Shown: one piece after another, positions 38,847 to 46,643 of the stretch
Position numbering within the stretch: position 1 is the stretch's first letter
Layout: each line of letters starts with the position of its first letter
Source: Streptomyces sp. NBC_00448
GTDB taxonomy: Bacteria; Actinomycetota; Actinomycetes; Streptomycetales; Streptomycetaceae
Assembly: GCF_036014115.1 (NCBI RefSeq)
Contig: NZ_CP107913.1
Coordinates: 558,001-622,000, forward strand
Direction of reading: 5' to 3'
Length of the DNA stretch: 64,000 nucleotides
Program-made: the position numbers and the translations under genes
Notes under the pieces: generated by a model
Database searches by the model: none
What the model saw: only the letters and a program-made list of their open reading frames with translations
Told to the model about the DNA's origin: nothing

Positions 38847-39914
38847 TCAGGCTTCGACGACGCGGGAGCTGCTGGCACGGACGACGAGCTCGCCGGGGAG
38901 CAACAGGCCTTGCCCCGGGGCCCGTTCACCGCGGATCTGCGCCAGGAGCCGGGCCACCAGGCCGGACGCGATGGTCCGCAGCGGCAGGCGCACCGAGGTG
39001 AGGGCAGGGGTGAGGATGCGGCACAGCGGGATGTCGTGGCAGCCCACGACCGCCACATCCCGCCCGACCACCAGCCCCGCCGCACGGATCGCCTCGTACG
39101 CGGTGACGGCGAGCATGTCGCTCGCCGCCGCGATCGCCGTGGGGCGTTGCGAGCTGCGCAGCAAGGCGTGGACGGCCTCCACCGTGTCCGCCGGGTCGGT
39201 GGGGTCGAGCGGTTCCAGGGCCGAGGTGCCTTCCAGCCCGTGGTCGCGCAGCCCGACGCGGAACCCCTCGCGGCGGTCGGCTGTCCACGGCAGTTCGGAG
39301 GCGGCGCCCAGGTATCCGACACGCCGGTGGCCCTGCGCCGCCAGGTGCGCGGCGACGGCCCTCATCGCGCTCTTGTTGTCCAGGTCCACCCAGTGCTGTG
39401 GCAGGCCGGGGTCGGTACGCCCGAAGACGGCGAACGGCACCCCCGCCCGAACCAGATGGTCCACGCGGTAGTCCGACCGCAGCACGTCGGCGAGGAGGAA
39501 CCCGTCGGCCTGGCGGCCCGCGATCACCTCGTCGATCGCGGGACGCGAGTCCAGGGTGCCCGGCGACGGCCGGAAGAGCAGGATGCGGTAGCCCTCGTCT
39601 CCCGCCGCGTCGACCAGCGCCTCGAGGAAGCCGCCCATGAGGGGATTCGGGTCCGAGGGGCTGTCCACCGGGGCGAGGTAGGCCAGGGTGCGGCGCTCGC
39701 CGGTCCGCAGCGAGCGCGCCGACTGGTCCGGGCGGTAGCCGAGTTCCTCGATCGCGGCCTGCACCCGGGTCAGGGTGCCGGCCCGGACCCGGGCGGGCGC
39801 GTTGAGGACGTTCGACACGGTCTGCCGGGAGACCCCTGCCGCCTTGGCGACGTCCTCGATGGTGACCGCGCCGCGGCCCGCGCGCGATGCCGCCGGCCGA
39901 CGTGCTGCCGCCAT
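38847..39914 (-). CDS. LacI-family transcriptional regulator
   Basis: This 355-residue protein has the LacI helix-turn-helix at residues about 16-45 (VTIEDVAKAAGVSRQTVSNVLN), the hinge helix near PDQSARSLRTGERRT, and a periplasmic-binding-protein-like sugar domain with FAVFGRTDPGLPQHWVDLDN. It is encoded last in a co-directional galactoside block and probably represses it. Two palindromes of LacI type (TTTGA-CG-TCAAA) lie before the first gene of that block at 46.5 kb. None was found in its own 87-bp upstream gap. Confidence 0.93.
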   Translation of the reverse strand: MAAARRPAASRAGRGAVTIEDVAKAAGVSRQTVSNVLNAPARVRAGTLTRVQAAIEELGYRPDQSARSLRTGERRTLAYLAPVDSPSDPNPLMGGFLEALVDAAGDEGYRILLFRPSPGTLDSRPAIDEVIAGRQADGFLLADVLRSDYRVDHLVRAGVPFAVFGRTDPGLPQHWVDLDNKSAMRAVAAHLAAQGHRRVGYLGAASELPWTADRREGFRVGLRDHGLEGTSALEPLDPTDPADTVEAVHALLRSSQRPTAIAAASDMLAVTAYEAIRAAGLVVGRDVAVVGCHDIPLCRILTPALTSVRLPLRTIASGLVARLLAQIRGERAPGQGLLLPGELVVRASSSRVVEA

Positions 39915-40001
39915 GTGGTGCCTGTTCCCTCTCGTCGTGGTGCCGCGTGCCGGCCGCCCCGCCCACCGAGGTGACCGTGGTGACCGGCACGCGGGTTCGG
40001 C

Positions 40002-41768
40002 TCAGCGGTCGAGTGTCAGAAGACCGCCGCGCGGAACGCTGACCTTGATGCTCTCCCCGCACTCCCCGGACAGTGCGATCGCGCCCTGCCACACGGTACG
40101 TCCCGAGGCGTCGGCCACGCGTGCGGCCCCCGTGCCGGTGCCTGCGGTGAGGACGACGACGGGATCAGCGTCGGCGTTGGCGATCAGCAGCCTGCGCCAG
40201 TCCCCGTCGACCGCGACCGGCAGCGCCGCGTACCGGGCCACCGCCGCGACTGTGCCCAGGTCCGCCCGGACGAGCGGGTAGCCGAGGTCGGGCCGGGCCG
40301 GCCGCAGGGTGCCGAGCTGCAGCACCTCGTGGTGCTCCCGCATGACCCGCAGCCAGAAGGCGAGCGCGTCGCGCTGCCCCTCGGTGAGCGTCCGCAGGTC
40401 GACGGAGATCTGCGGGACGGCGAAGAGCACGTTGATCAGGTGGCAGGCGACCTGCTCGGGCGGCTCGGCGGGGTGCCACATCAGCATGTCGGAGTGCACC
40501 GCGAGCGGTCCTGACACCAGCCGGGTGTCGATGGTGTGCTGCCGGTTCTCGCCGGGGCTGAGAGGGCAGTCCACCGCGCGGATCATCGTGGTGTACGGCC
40601 ACAGACCAGGCGAGACGTACGGCTGGCGGGTCTCGATCATCGCCCCTGGCGTGGCGGCCGTGATCCGACGGCGGATCTCGGCGAGCAGCGCGCTCACCCC
40701 CTCGTCGACCGTCGCGCAGTCCGCCTGCGGACCGGGGGCGGGTGCGTCGGGAACGTGGAACCGGTCGACGAAGTCGAGCTTGAGGCCGTCCATTCCCCAC
40801 TCCTCGACAGCACACGCGACGCGGCCGGTCAGGTAGGCCCGCACGTCGGGGTAGCGTGGATCGACCACGATCGCGTCGAGGTGGTCCAGGCGGTCCAGGA
40901 CGTACGGCTGGAACCGGTCCCAGACCGGGCTCTGGCGGCCGACGAACGGCAACGCGTACCAGAGCATGTACGCCAGGCCGAGCCGGTGCACGGCCTCGAC
41001 GTGCGCGGCGGTGTCGGGCAGCGACACCGGGTCCCAGGCCCCGCAGTGGCCGTAGCCGCGGGTGCGGTCGGCGGTCATCCACCCGTCGTCGACGATCAGG
41101 ACCTCCATGCCGAGCGGCCCGGCGAGCGCCGCCTGCTCCTCCAGGCGCTGCGGGGAGAGTTCCTGGTGCATCGAGTACCAGGTGGAGTAGGCCGGGCGCC
41201 GGGCCGCGTCGGGCACGATCACCTCGTCGGGCAGCAACTCCTCCCACCAGCAGGTCAACTCCCGCAGGCAGGTACCGAAGTGGCGGCGCGAGGTGTCGAT
41301 GCGAACCGTCAGCGGTCCGTCCGCGCGCAGCCAGAACCGGAACTCCCCGGTCTCCTCCACGACGCCGCCGCCGGCTTCCACGTCGGTGCGGTCGGCCGCG
41401 AAGCAGCACAGTCCGGTGTCGCCGGTGCCCACCAGAGCGGCGATCGGGGCGCCACGGGACAGGTCGATGCGCTGCGGCGCCGACCACGAGGCGGGCAGCC
41501 AGCCGCCCGCGCCGTTGCCGTACGGGGTCCAGAAGGCGGTGGCGTCCACGCAGGGCAGCCGCCACTCCAGGCGCACCGGCCCCACCTCGGAGCCCTCCGG
41601 AACGACCGTCACCTCCGTGACTCCTTCGGACAGTTCGCTGACGCCGGCGTTGCCGGCGACGAGCAGGTCGACGCCGCTCGCGGGCATCGCCTCCAGCCGG
41701 GGGCGTGCCGGGCCCGAACGGGCGTAGGGCTCCCAGACTTCCTGTACTTCGGTCCGTGCTTCGGTCAT
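40002..41768 (-). CDS. GH36-type alpha-galactosidase, cytoplasmic
   Basis: This 588-residue GH-D clan enzyme has the nucleophile Asp in WGMDGLKLDFVDRF, the upstream VDDGWMTAD motif, and VDCPLSPGENRQ, where the acid/base Asp is expected. An N-terminal beta-sandwich and a C-terminal beta domain complete the GH36 architecture, though the protein is shorter than the 700-plus residues common in the family. No signal peptide is seen, so it would hydrolyse imported alpha-galactosides. It lies 62 bp downstream of the sugar permeases, probably in the same operon. Confidence 0.86.
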   Translation of the reverse strand: MTEARTEVQEVWEPYARSGPARPRLEAMPASGVDLLVAGNAGVSELSEGVTEVTVVPEGSEVGPVRLEWRLPCVDATAFWTPYGNGAGGWLPASWSAPQRIDLSRGAPIAALVGTGDTGLCCFAADRTDVEAGGGVVEETGEFRFWLRADGPLTVRIDTSRRHFGTCLRELTCWWEELLPDEVIVPDAARRPAYSTWYSMHQELSPQRLEEQAALAGPLGMEVLIVDDGWMTADRTRGYGHCGAWDPVSLPDTAAHVEAVHRLGLAYMLWYALPFVGRQSPVWDRFQPYVLDRLDHLDAIVVDPRYPDVRAYLTGRVACAVEEWGMDGLKLDFVDRFHVPDAPAPGPQADCATVDEGVSALLAEIRRRITAATPGAMIETRQPYVSPGLWPYTTMIRAVDCPLSPGENRQHTIDTRLVSGPLAVHSDMLMWHPAEPPEQVACHLINVLFAVPQISVDLRTLTEGQRDALAFWLRVMREHHEVLQLGTLRPARPDLGYPLVRADLGTVAAVARYAALPVAVDGDWRRLLIANADADPVVVLTAGTGTGAARVADASGRTVWQGAIALSGECGESIKVSVPRGGLLTLDR

Positions 41769-41830
41769 GGAACGTGCACTGCCTTTCGTGAGTCGCGCCG
41801 GTTCGCCGGAGGTCGGGGTGGGGCGGGGGT

Positions 41831-42748
41831 TCAGCCCTTGGTGGCTCCGGCCAGCAGGCCGGCGATGAACTGCCGTTGCAGCACGAGGAAGAGGATCATC
41901 ATCGGCACGGTGGACAGCGCGGTGCCGGCGACGATCGCGCCGTAGTCGGTGTTGCTCTCCACTCCGTGCAGCGTGGCCAGCGCCACCGGCAGGGTGTAGT
42001 GCTGCGGGTCGCGCAGGGTGATCAGCGGCCAGACGAACTGGTTCCACGAGCCCAGGAAGAGGAAGACGCTCAGGGCCGCCAGCACCGGACGCATCACCGG
42101 TATCACCACGCTGACCAGCACACGCAGCTCGCCCGCGCCGTCCACCCGTGCCGCGTCGAGGAGTTCGTCGGGCAGCGAGCTGAGTGCCTGCCGCATCAGG
42201 AAGATCGCGAACGGCACGCACAGGCCGGGCAGCACGATCGACGCGTAGCTGTCGATGAGGTGGAACCTCATCATCATCTGGAACAGCGGCACCAAGGTGA
42301 CCTGGTCCGGCACGACGAGCGTGGACAGCAGCAGCGCGAAGAGCAGACTGCGGCCGCGGAAGCGGAACTTGGCGAACGCGTAGCCCGCGAGCAGCGCGAT
42401 CACCAGGGCGCCCACGGTCTGCAGGCCGGCCAGCAGCAGGGAGTTGCCGAGCACCCTGAGCAGGCCGATCTTCTCCTGGAGGTCCCGCAGGTTCTGGATC
42501 AGGTGCCCCGCGGGCAGCAGCTTCGGCGGCCACGCGTAGATGTCGCTGTCCGCCTGCGTGGAGGTCACCAGCAGCCAGTAGAAGGGGCCGACGGACAGAC
42601 CGGTCACGGCGGCCAGTACCAGGGTGAGGGTCCACCCGCCCCGGCGGGCCTTCCGGACGGGACCCTCCGAGGAGCCCGGCTTCCGGGGACCGGCACTCTG
42701 GTCGCTGCCTTGACGGTGGGCCCCGTCGGCGTGGTTCACGATGGTCAT
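41831..42748 (-). CDS. Sugar ABC importer permease (MalG/UgpE-type)
   Basis: This 305-residue permease has six hydrophobic segments and the EAA loop ELLDAARVDGAGELRVLVSVVIPVMRP. The N-terminal 35 residues are hydrophilic. The ATG overlaps the stop of the partner permease gene (ATGA), giving coupled translation. With the MalF-like partner and the lipoprotein it forms a CUT1-type importer. No ATPase gene is present here, so a shared MsiK-type ATPase elsewhere is likely, as usual in streptomycetes. Confidence 0.93.
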   Translation of the reverse strand: MTIVNHADGAHRQGSDQSAGPRKPGSSEGPVRKARRGGWTLTLVLAAVTGLSVGPFYWLLVTSTQADSDIYAWPPKLLPAGHLIQNLRDLQEKIGLLRVLGNSLLLAGLQTVGALVIALLAGYAFAKFRFRGRSLLFALLLSTLVVPDQVTLVPLFQMMMRFHLIDSYASIVLPGLCVPFAIFLMRQALSSLPDELLDAARVDGAGELRVLVSVVIPVMRPVLAALSVFLFLGSWNQFVWPLITLRDPQHYTLPVALATLHGVESNTDYGAIVAGTALSTVPMMILFLVLQRQFIAGLLAGATKG

Positions 42749-43659
42749 TCCCGCTCTCCCATCAGCCGCATCTGCACCGCACCCAGCAGCACCACGAGCA
42801 CGGTGAGCCCGTAGGCGATGGCGGAGGCGTAGCCGAAGTCGAAGTAGTGAAAGGCGTTCTGGTACAGGTACATCGACACCGTGAGGGTCGCGTTGTCCGG
42901 GCCCCCCTGTGTCAACACGTAGGGCTCGTCGAACAGTTGAAGCGTGCCGATGGTGGACAGGACGACGGTGAAGAGCAGGATCGGCCGCAGCGAGGGAAGC
43001 GTGACCGACCAGAAGCGGCGAAGCGGGCCCGCGCCGTCGACCATCGCGGCCTCGTGCAGGTCGCGCGGGATGCCCTGCAACCCGGCCAGGTAGATGACGG
43101 CGTTGTAACCGGTGTAGTGCCAGGTCAACACGAGGACCACCGCGATCCTCGCCCAGAACGGCTGCCCCAGCCAGTCGACCTTGGGCAGGCCGATCGAGTG
43201 CAGCACCCAGTTCAGCGCGCCCTGGTCGGTGTTGAGCAGGAACGAGAACATCACACCGGTCGCGACCAGCCCGGTCACCGCCGGCATGAAGACGCCCAGC
43301 CGCCACACGGCACGCATCCTGACCAGCGCGGAGTTGATGCCGAGTGCGAGGAGCAGCGCGAGCCCGAGCATCAGCGGCACCTGGACGGCGAGGATCTCCC
43401 CGGTGTTCCGCAGGGCCGTCCAGAACAGCGGATCGTGCAGCATCCGGCGGTAGTTGGCCCAGCCGGCGTCGTGCGAGGCCGACCCCGTGCCGGTGGTGAA
43501 GGAGATCCGCAGCGAGTCGAGGATCGGATACGCCTTGAAGACCGCGAAGGTGATCAGCGCGGGGGCGAGCAGCAGGTAGGGGAGGGCGTGGCGGCGGGCC
43601 GTCCCCGGCCTTGGGCGGCGCGGTACGGCCGACGCGCCGCGCGCGGCGGTGAACGTCAT
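42745..43659 (-). CDS. Sugar ABC importer permease (MalF/UgpA-type)
   Basis: This 304-residue permease has six hydrophobic segments, the N-terminal YLLLAPALITFAVFKAYPIL pattern, and the EAA loop DLHEAAMVDGAGPLRRFWSVTLPSLRP. Both ends overlap neighbouring genes by four bases. It partners the MalG-type permease. Confidence 0.93.
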   Translation of the reverse strand: MTFTAARGASAVPRRPRPGTARRHALPYLLLAPALITFAVFKAYPILDSLRISFTTGTGSASHDAGWANYRRMLHDPLFWTALRNTGEILAVQVPLMLGLALLLALGINSALVRMRAVWRLGVFMPAVTGLVATGVMFSFLLNTDQGALNWVLHSIGLPKVDWLGQPFWARIAVVLVLTWHYTGYNAVIYLAGLQGIPRDLHEAAMVDGAGPLRRFWSVTLPSLRPILLFTVVLSTIGTLQLFDEPYVLTQGGPDNATLTVSMYLYQNAFHYFDFGYASAIAYGLTVLVVLLGAVQMRLMGERE

Positions 43660-45041
43660 GCGATCCGCCGCCCGCTCTGCTGGGCCAACTGCTGTGCGGC
43701 GCTGTGCAGCACGGTCGCCGGGTCGCCGCCCTTCAGGAACATCTTGACCTGCGCGTCACTGGCGAGCTTGAGCGCCCGCGCGTAGTCGCCGGAGTAGTTG
43801 GTGGCGTCGGCGCCCTCGCCGAGCAGCCCGGTGAAGGTCCGGAGTACCGGCTGGCCGCCGTAGTACGGGTCCGGCTGGGCGTACATCGGGTCGGAGTACG
43901 CGGCGGTGAGCGCCGGGAAGACGCCGCCGGCGCGGAACATCCTGTTCATGGAGTCCGGCCGGGTGAGGGCGAACTCGACGAACGCGAACGCCGCCCGGCG
44001 CCGCTTGCTGGACGCGGCGACCGCCAGGTGCGTGGAGTTGACGATGGCGGCCCGCTTGCCTCCCGGCGTGACCGCCGGCGGCCGGGTCAGCCGCCACTGC
44101 CCCTTCTGCTTCGGGAACTCCGTCTCCAGGTAGTGCGCCGCCCAGGCGGGCAGCGGCGACACGGCGACCTTGTCGGCCTTGACGAGATTGGACCAGCCGT
44201 GGTCCCCCGAGGCATCGCCGACCAGTCCGGCGTCGTTGAGTTCCTTGATCACGGTGAGGGCCTTGACGGCCTGCGGCGAGCCGAGTGTGACCCGGCCCTG
44301 GAGGTCGAAGTAGAAGGCACCCTGGAGTTGCATCAGCGACTGCAGGAAGTCGCAGTCGGGGGCCGTGGTGGCCGACTTGTCGATGCCGATCAGGTAGCAG
44401 CCGGGGTTGGCGTGCCGGAACCGTCCCGCGGAGGCGATCACGTCGTCCCAGGTGCGGTACGCGGTCGGGTCGATGCCGGCCCGGTCGAAGAGGTCCTTGC
44501 GGTAGTAGAAGCCGAGCGGGTTGACCTCCCACGGCATGGCGTACACGTGCCCGTTCTTGCCGCTCACGACCGGCCACAGCCCGCTCGCGAAGGCCCCCTT
44601 GTACCGGTCGGCGCCGAGCGCGGACAGGTCCGCCAGCCCGCCGGGGAACTTCTCCAGGTAGCCGGGCAGGTAGTCGCACCCGATGTGCAGCACGTCGGCG
44701 AGCCCCTGCCCGCCGGACGCCAGCCCGACGGTGATCTTGTCCCATATCGCCGGGTTGCCGACGTCCACCACGTCGACGGTGATGTCGGGATGGGCCTTCT
44801 CGAAGGCCGGGACCACGCTTCTGAGCGCGGTGGCCGCCGTGGTCCAGGACCACACGGTGACCTTGCCGGTAGCCGCGTCGCCGCCCTGCCCGCCGCCGCT
44901 CGAACTGCCGCAGGCGGACAGTGCGGCGCCCGCGGCCAGGGCGAGGGCGGCTCCGGAGGACCCGCGCAGCAGAGCCCGGCGGGACGGGTGGCGGAGCGCT
45001 GGGCGGGCCGGCCCGCCTGACAGGGGAGAGGATTCGGACAC
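43656..45041 (-). CDS. Sugar-binding lipoprotein of ABC importer (SBP family 1)
   Basis: This 461-residue protein has a twin-arginine-like leader (SRRALLRG at 20-27) followed by lipobox LSAC with Cys44, indicating possible Tat export of a lipoprotein. The mature part has the extracellular-solute-binding family 1 pattern (KVTVWSWTTAATALRSVVPAF, GFYYRKDLFDRAGIDP). Given two alpha-galactosidases alongside, melibiose, raffinose or a galactoside is the likely ligand. The stop overlaps the permease ATG. Confidence 0.92.
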   Translation of the reverse strand: MSESSPLSGGPARPALRHPSRRALLRGSSGAALALAAGAALSACGSSSGGGQGGDAATGKVTVWSWTTAATALRSVVPAFEKAHPDITVDVVDVGNPAIWDKITVGLASGGQGLADVLHIGCDYLPGYLEKFPGGLADLSALGADRYKGAFASGLWPVVSGKNGHVYAMPWEVNPLGFYYRKDLFDRAGIDPTAYRTWDDVIASAGRFRHANPGCYLIGIDKSATTAPDCDFLQSLMQLQGAFYFDLQGRVTLGSPQAVKALTVIKELNDAGLVGDASGDHGWSNLVKADKVAVSPLPAWAAHYLETEFPKQKGQWRLTRPPAVTPGGKRAAIVNSTHLAVAASSKRRRAAFAFVEFALTRPDSMNRMFRAGGVFPALTAAYSDPMYAQPDPYYGGQPVLRTFTGLLGEGADATNYSGDYARALKLASDAQVKMFLKGGDPATVLHSAAQQLAQQSGRRIA

Positions 45042-45340
45042 GAGTACGCCTCCTGGCGATGAGGGTGGGTGACGGTGCTGAGGAGGTCCGGCAGGGGCAG
45101 CGCCGGCCGGACGATGTCCATGGGCGGGGAAAGCAGCGGGAGTCGAGCGAGGAGAGCGCTGCCGCGTGTGGCGCGCGGGCGCGGTGGGCGGCCGGGCCTG
45201 GGCCCGGAGGTACGGAGCCGGGCTCGGGGGCGGCGTCGGTCCGGCGCGGGCGCGGAACTTCGGGCCGACCGGGAGCGGCTGTCGTACCGGGCCGCCTTCG
45301 TCCCCGGCCGGGCGGCCGGGCGGCCGCGGGGTGCGGACGG
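45042..45340. other. Gap between aminotransferase and sugar-binding lipoprotein genes
   Basis: These 299 bases are extremely GC-rich, with no family-like frame. No LacI-type palindrome or clear hairpin was found, so it is unclear whether the importer is transcribed from here or from the promoter before the aminotransferase. Confidence 0.45.
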
Positions 45341-46525
45341 TCAGGCGGGGGCCCGCCGTACGTCCCGCAGCACGGAGGCCAGCAGGTGTGCGGCCTCAAC
45401 GCCGGTGCTGGCGTGCGGTGACAGCCGGACCCAGCCGCCCCGCAGGGTCGTGGTGAGCCCGGCGTCCAGCAGGCGGCCGTGCAGAGCCCCGGGGTCACCG
45501 GGCATCCGGAACCGCGCGATGGCGCTGCGTAGTTCGGGCCGCGGGCCGCCGCGGTCGCAGGCGCAGCCCTGCGACCGGGCGGTGTCGAGCAGCAACTCCA
45601 GTGCCGTCGTGGCCCGTTCGAAGATCCGCTGGACGCCGAAGCGCAGCGCCAGCGAGATCCCCGTGCCCAGCGCGGCGACGGCCGGGCCGTCGGGATTGGT
45701 GAACGTGTGGGCGGCGGCGCCCGCCAGCGGCGGCTTGGGATGGTCGAAGCCTTCCAGCGGGTCCCGCACCCCCGACCAGCCACCGAGTCCGGGCTCCAGC
45801 ATCCCCGCGACCCGGTCCCTTACCAGCAGCAGCGCCGCGCCCCAGCCGGCGCGCAGCCACTTCTGCCCGCCGCCGGCCAGTATGTCGGCCGCCTCGGCCT
45901 CGATCGGCACCGCGCCGACGGCCTGGACCGCGTCCACCACGAGCACCCGGTGCGGGCCGATCACCTCCTTGATGGCGCCGAGCGGCGCCCGGAAGCCGGT
46001 GACCGAGTCCACCGCGCTCACGCACACCGCCCGCACGCCGGGATGCAGCCGGGCCCGTACCGCGTGCGCGGTCGGCGGACCGTCGAGCCGGCGCACCGCG
46101 AGCCCGCCGCGTGGGGCGGCCCGCAGCCACGGGTACAGCGCCGCGGGGAAGTCCCGGCGACACACGAGCACCTCGCCTGGGCCGCGCAGCGCGTACGCGG
46201 CGGCGAACAGCCCGTGCGAGGTGGAACCGACGAACGCCACCTCGTGCTCCGCCGCGTGCAGCAGCCGCGCCGCGGCGCGCCGGGCGGCGTCCGCCTCGGC
46301 GTCCAGTGCCCGCAGGGCGGGCAGCCCCTCGGTGTGGATCGCCCGCGCGGCGCGCTCGACGGTCGCCGCCACGCCTGCCGAGACGGGCCCGAACCGTGCG
46401 AAGTCCAGATAGCCGATCGGCTCCCTGAACTCCCGGAGGTAGGCCGCCTCCTGGCCGGCAAGGCCGTCGGCGCCGGCCGGGCTCCTGGTGACAGGAGAGG
46501 GGATTTGATCGTTCAAACTTCTCAC
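45341..46525 (-). CDS. Class V aminotransferase-fold PLP enzyme
   Basis: The 394-residue protein has the class V fold with the PLP lysine in GGGQKWLRAGWG, the Asp/Gln cofactor contact VVDAVQAVGAV, and an N-terminal PIGYLDFARFGPVS. Relatives include cysteine desulfurases, isopenicillin N epimerase-like enzymes and Ser-pyruvate aminotransferases; the precise reaction is not evident. GTG 46525 is the only reasonable start before the conserved region, yet a perfect LacI-type palindrome occupies its codons 3-7. Its position at the head of a galactoside operon is odd, since no obvious amino-sugar step is encoded. Confidence 0.82.
   Translation of the reverse strand: MRSLNDQIPSPVTRSPAGADGLAGQEAAYLREFREPIGYLDFARFGPVSAGVAATVERAARAIHTEGLPALRALDAEADAARRAAARLLHAAEHEVAFVGSTSHGLFAAAYALRGPGEVLVCRRDFPAALYPWLRAAPRGGLAVRRLDGPPTAHAVRARLHPGVRAVCVSAVDSVTGFRAPLGAIKEVIGPHRVLVVDAVQAVGAVPIEAEAADILAGGGQKWLRAGWGAALLLVRDRVAGMLEPGLGGWSGVRDPLEGFDHPKPPLAGAAAHTFTNPDGPAVAALGTGISLALRFGVQRIFERATTALELLLDTARSQGCACDRGGPRPELRSAIARFRMPGDPGALHGRLLDAGLTTTLRGGWVRLSPHASTGVEAAHLLASVLRDVRRAPA
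46504..46517. promoter_or_regulatory. LacI-type operator, copy 1
   Basis: TTTGATCGTTCAAA is a near-perfect 14-bp palindrome with the central CG typical of LacI-family operators. It lies just inside the aminotransferase coding start, so bound repressor would block transcription elongation or initiation. Confidence 0.7.
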
Positions 46526-46568
46526 CTGTCGTCTCGATCAGGCACGATTGCTCCTGGAGGTTCTCTGC

Positions 46569-46582
46569 TTTGAACGTTCATT
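46569..46582. promoter_or_regulatory. LacI-type operator, copy 2
   Basis: TTTGAACGTTCATT matches the first palindrome with one imperfect arm. The centres are 65 bp apart, about six helical turns, a spacing suited to looping by a tetrameric or dimeric-pair repressor. Confidence 0.65.
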
Positions 46583-46643
46583 CAGGTCGTTCAGGTCAAC
46601 AAGGTGGGCTGCGCCCGGTTGAGTCCCCGCCAACCGGCGAGGG

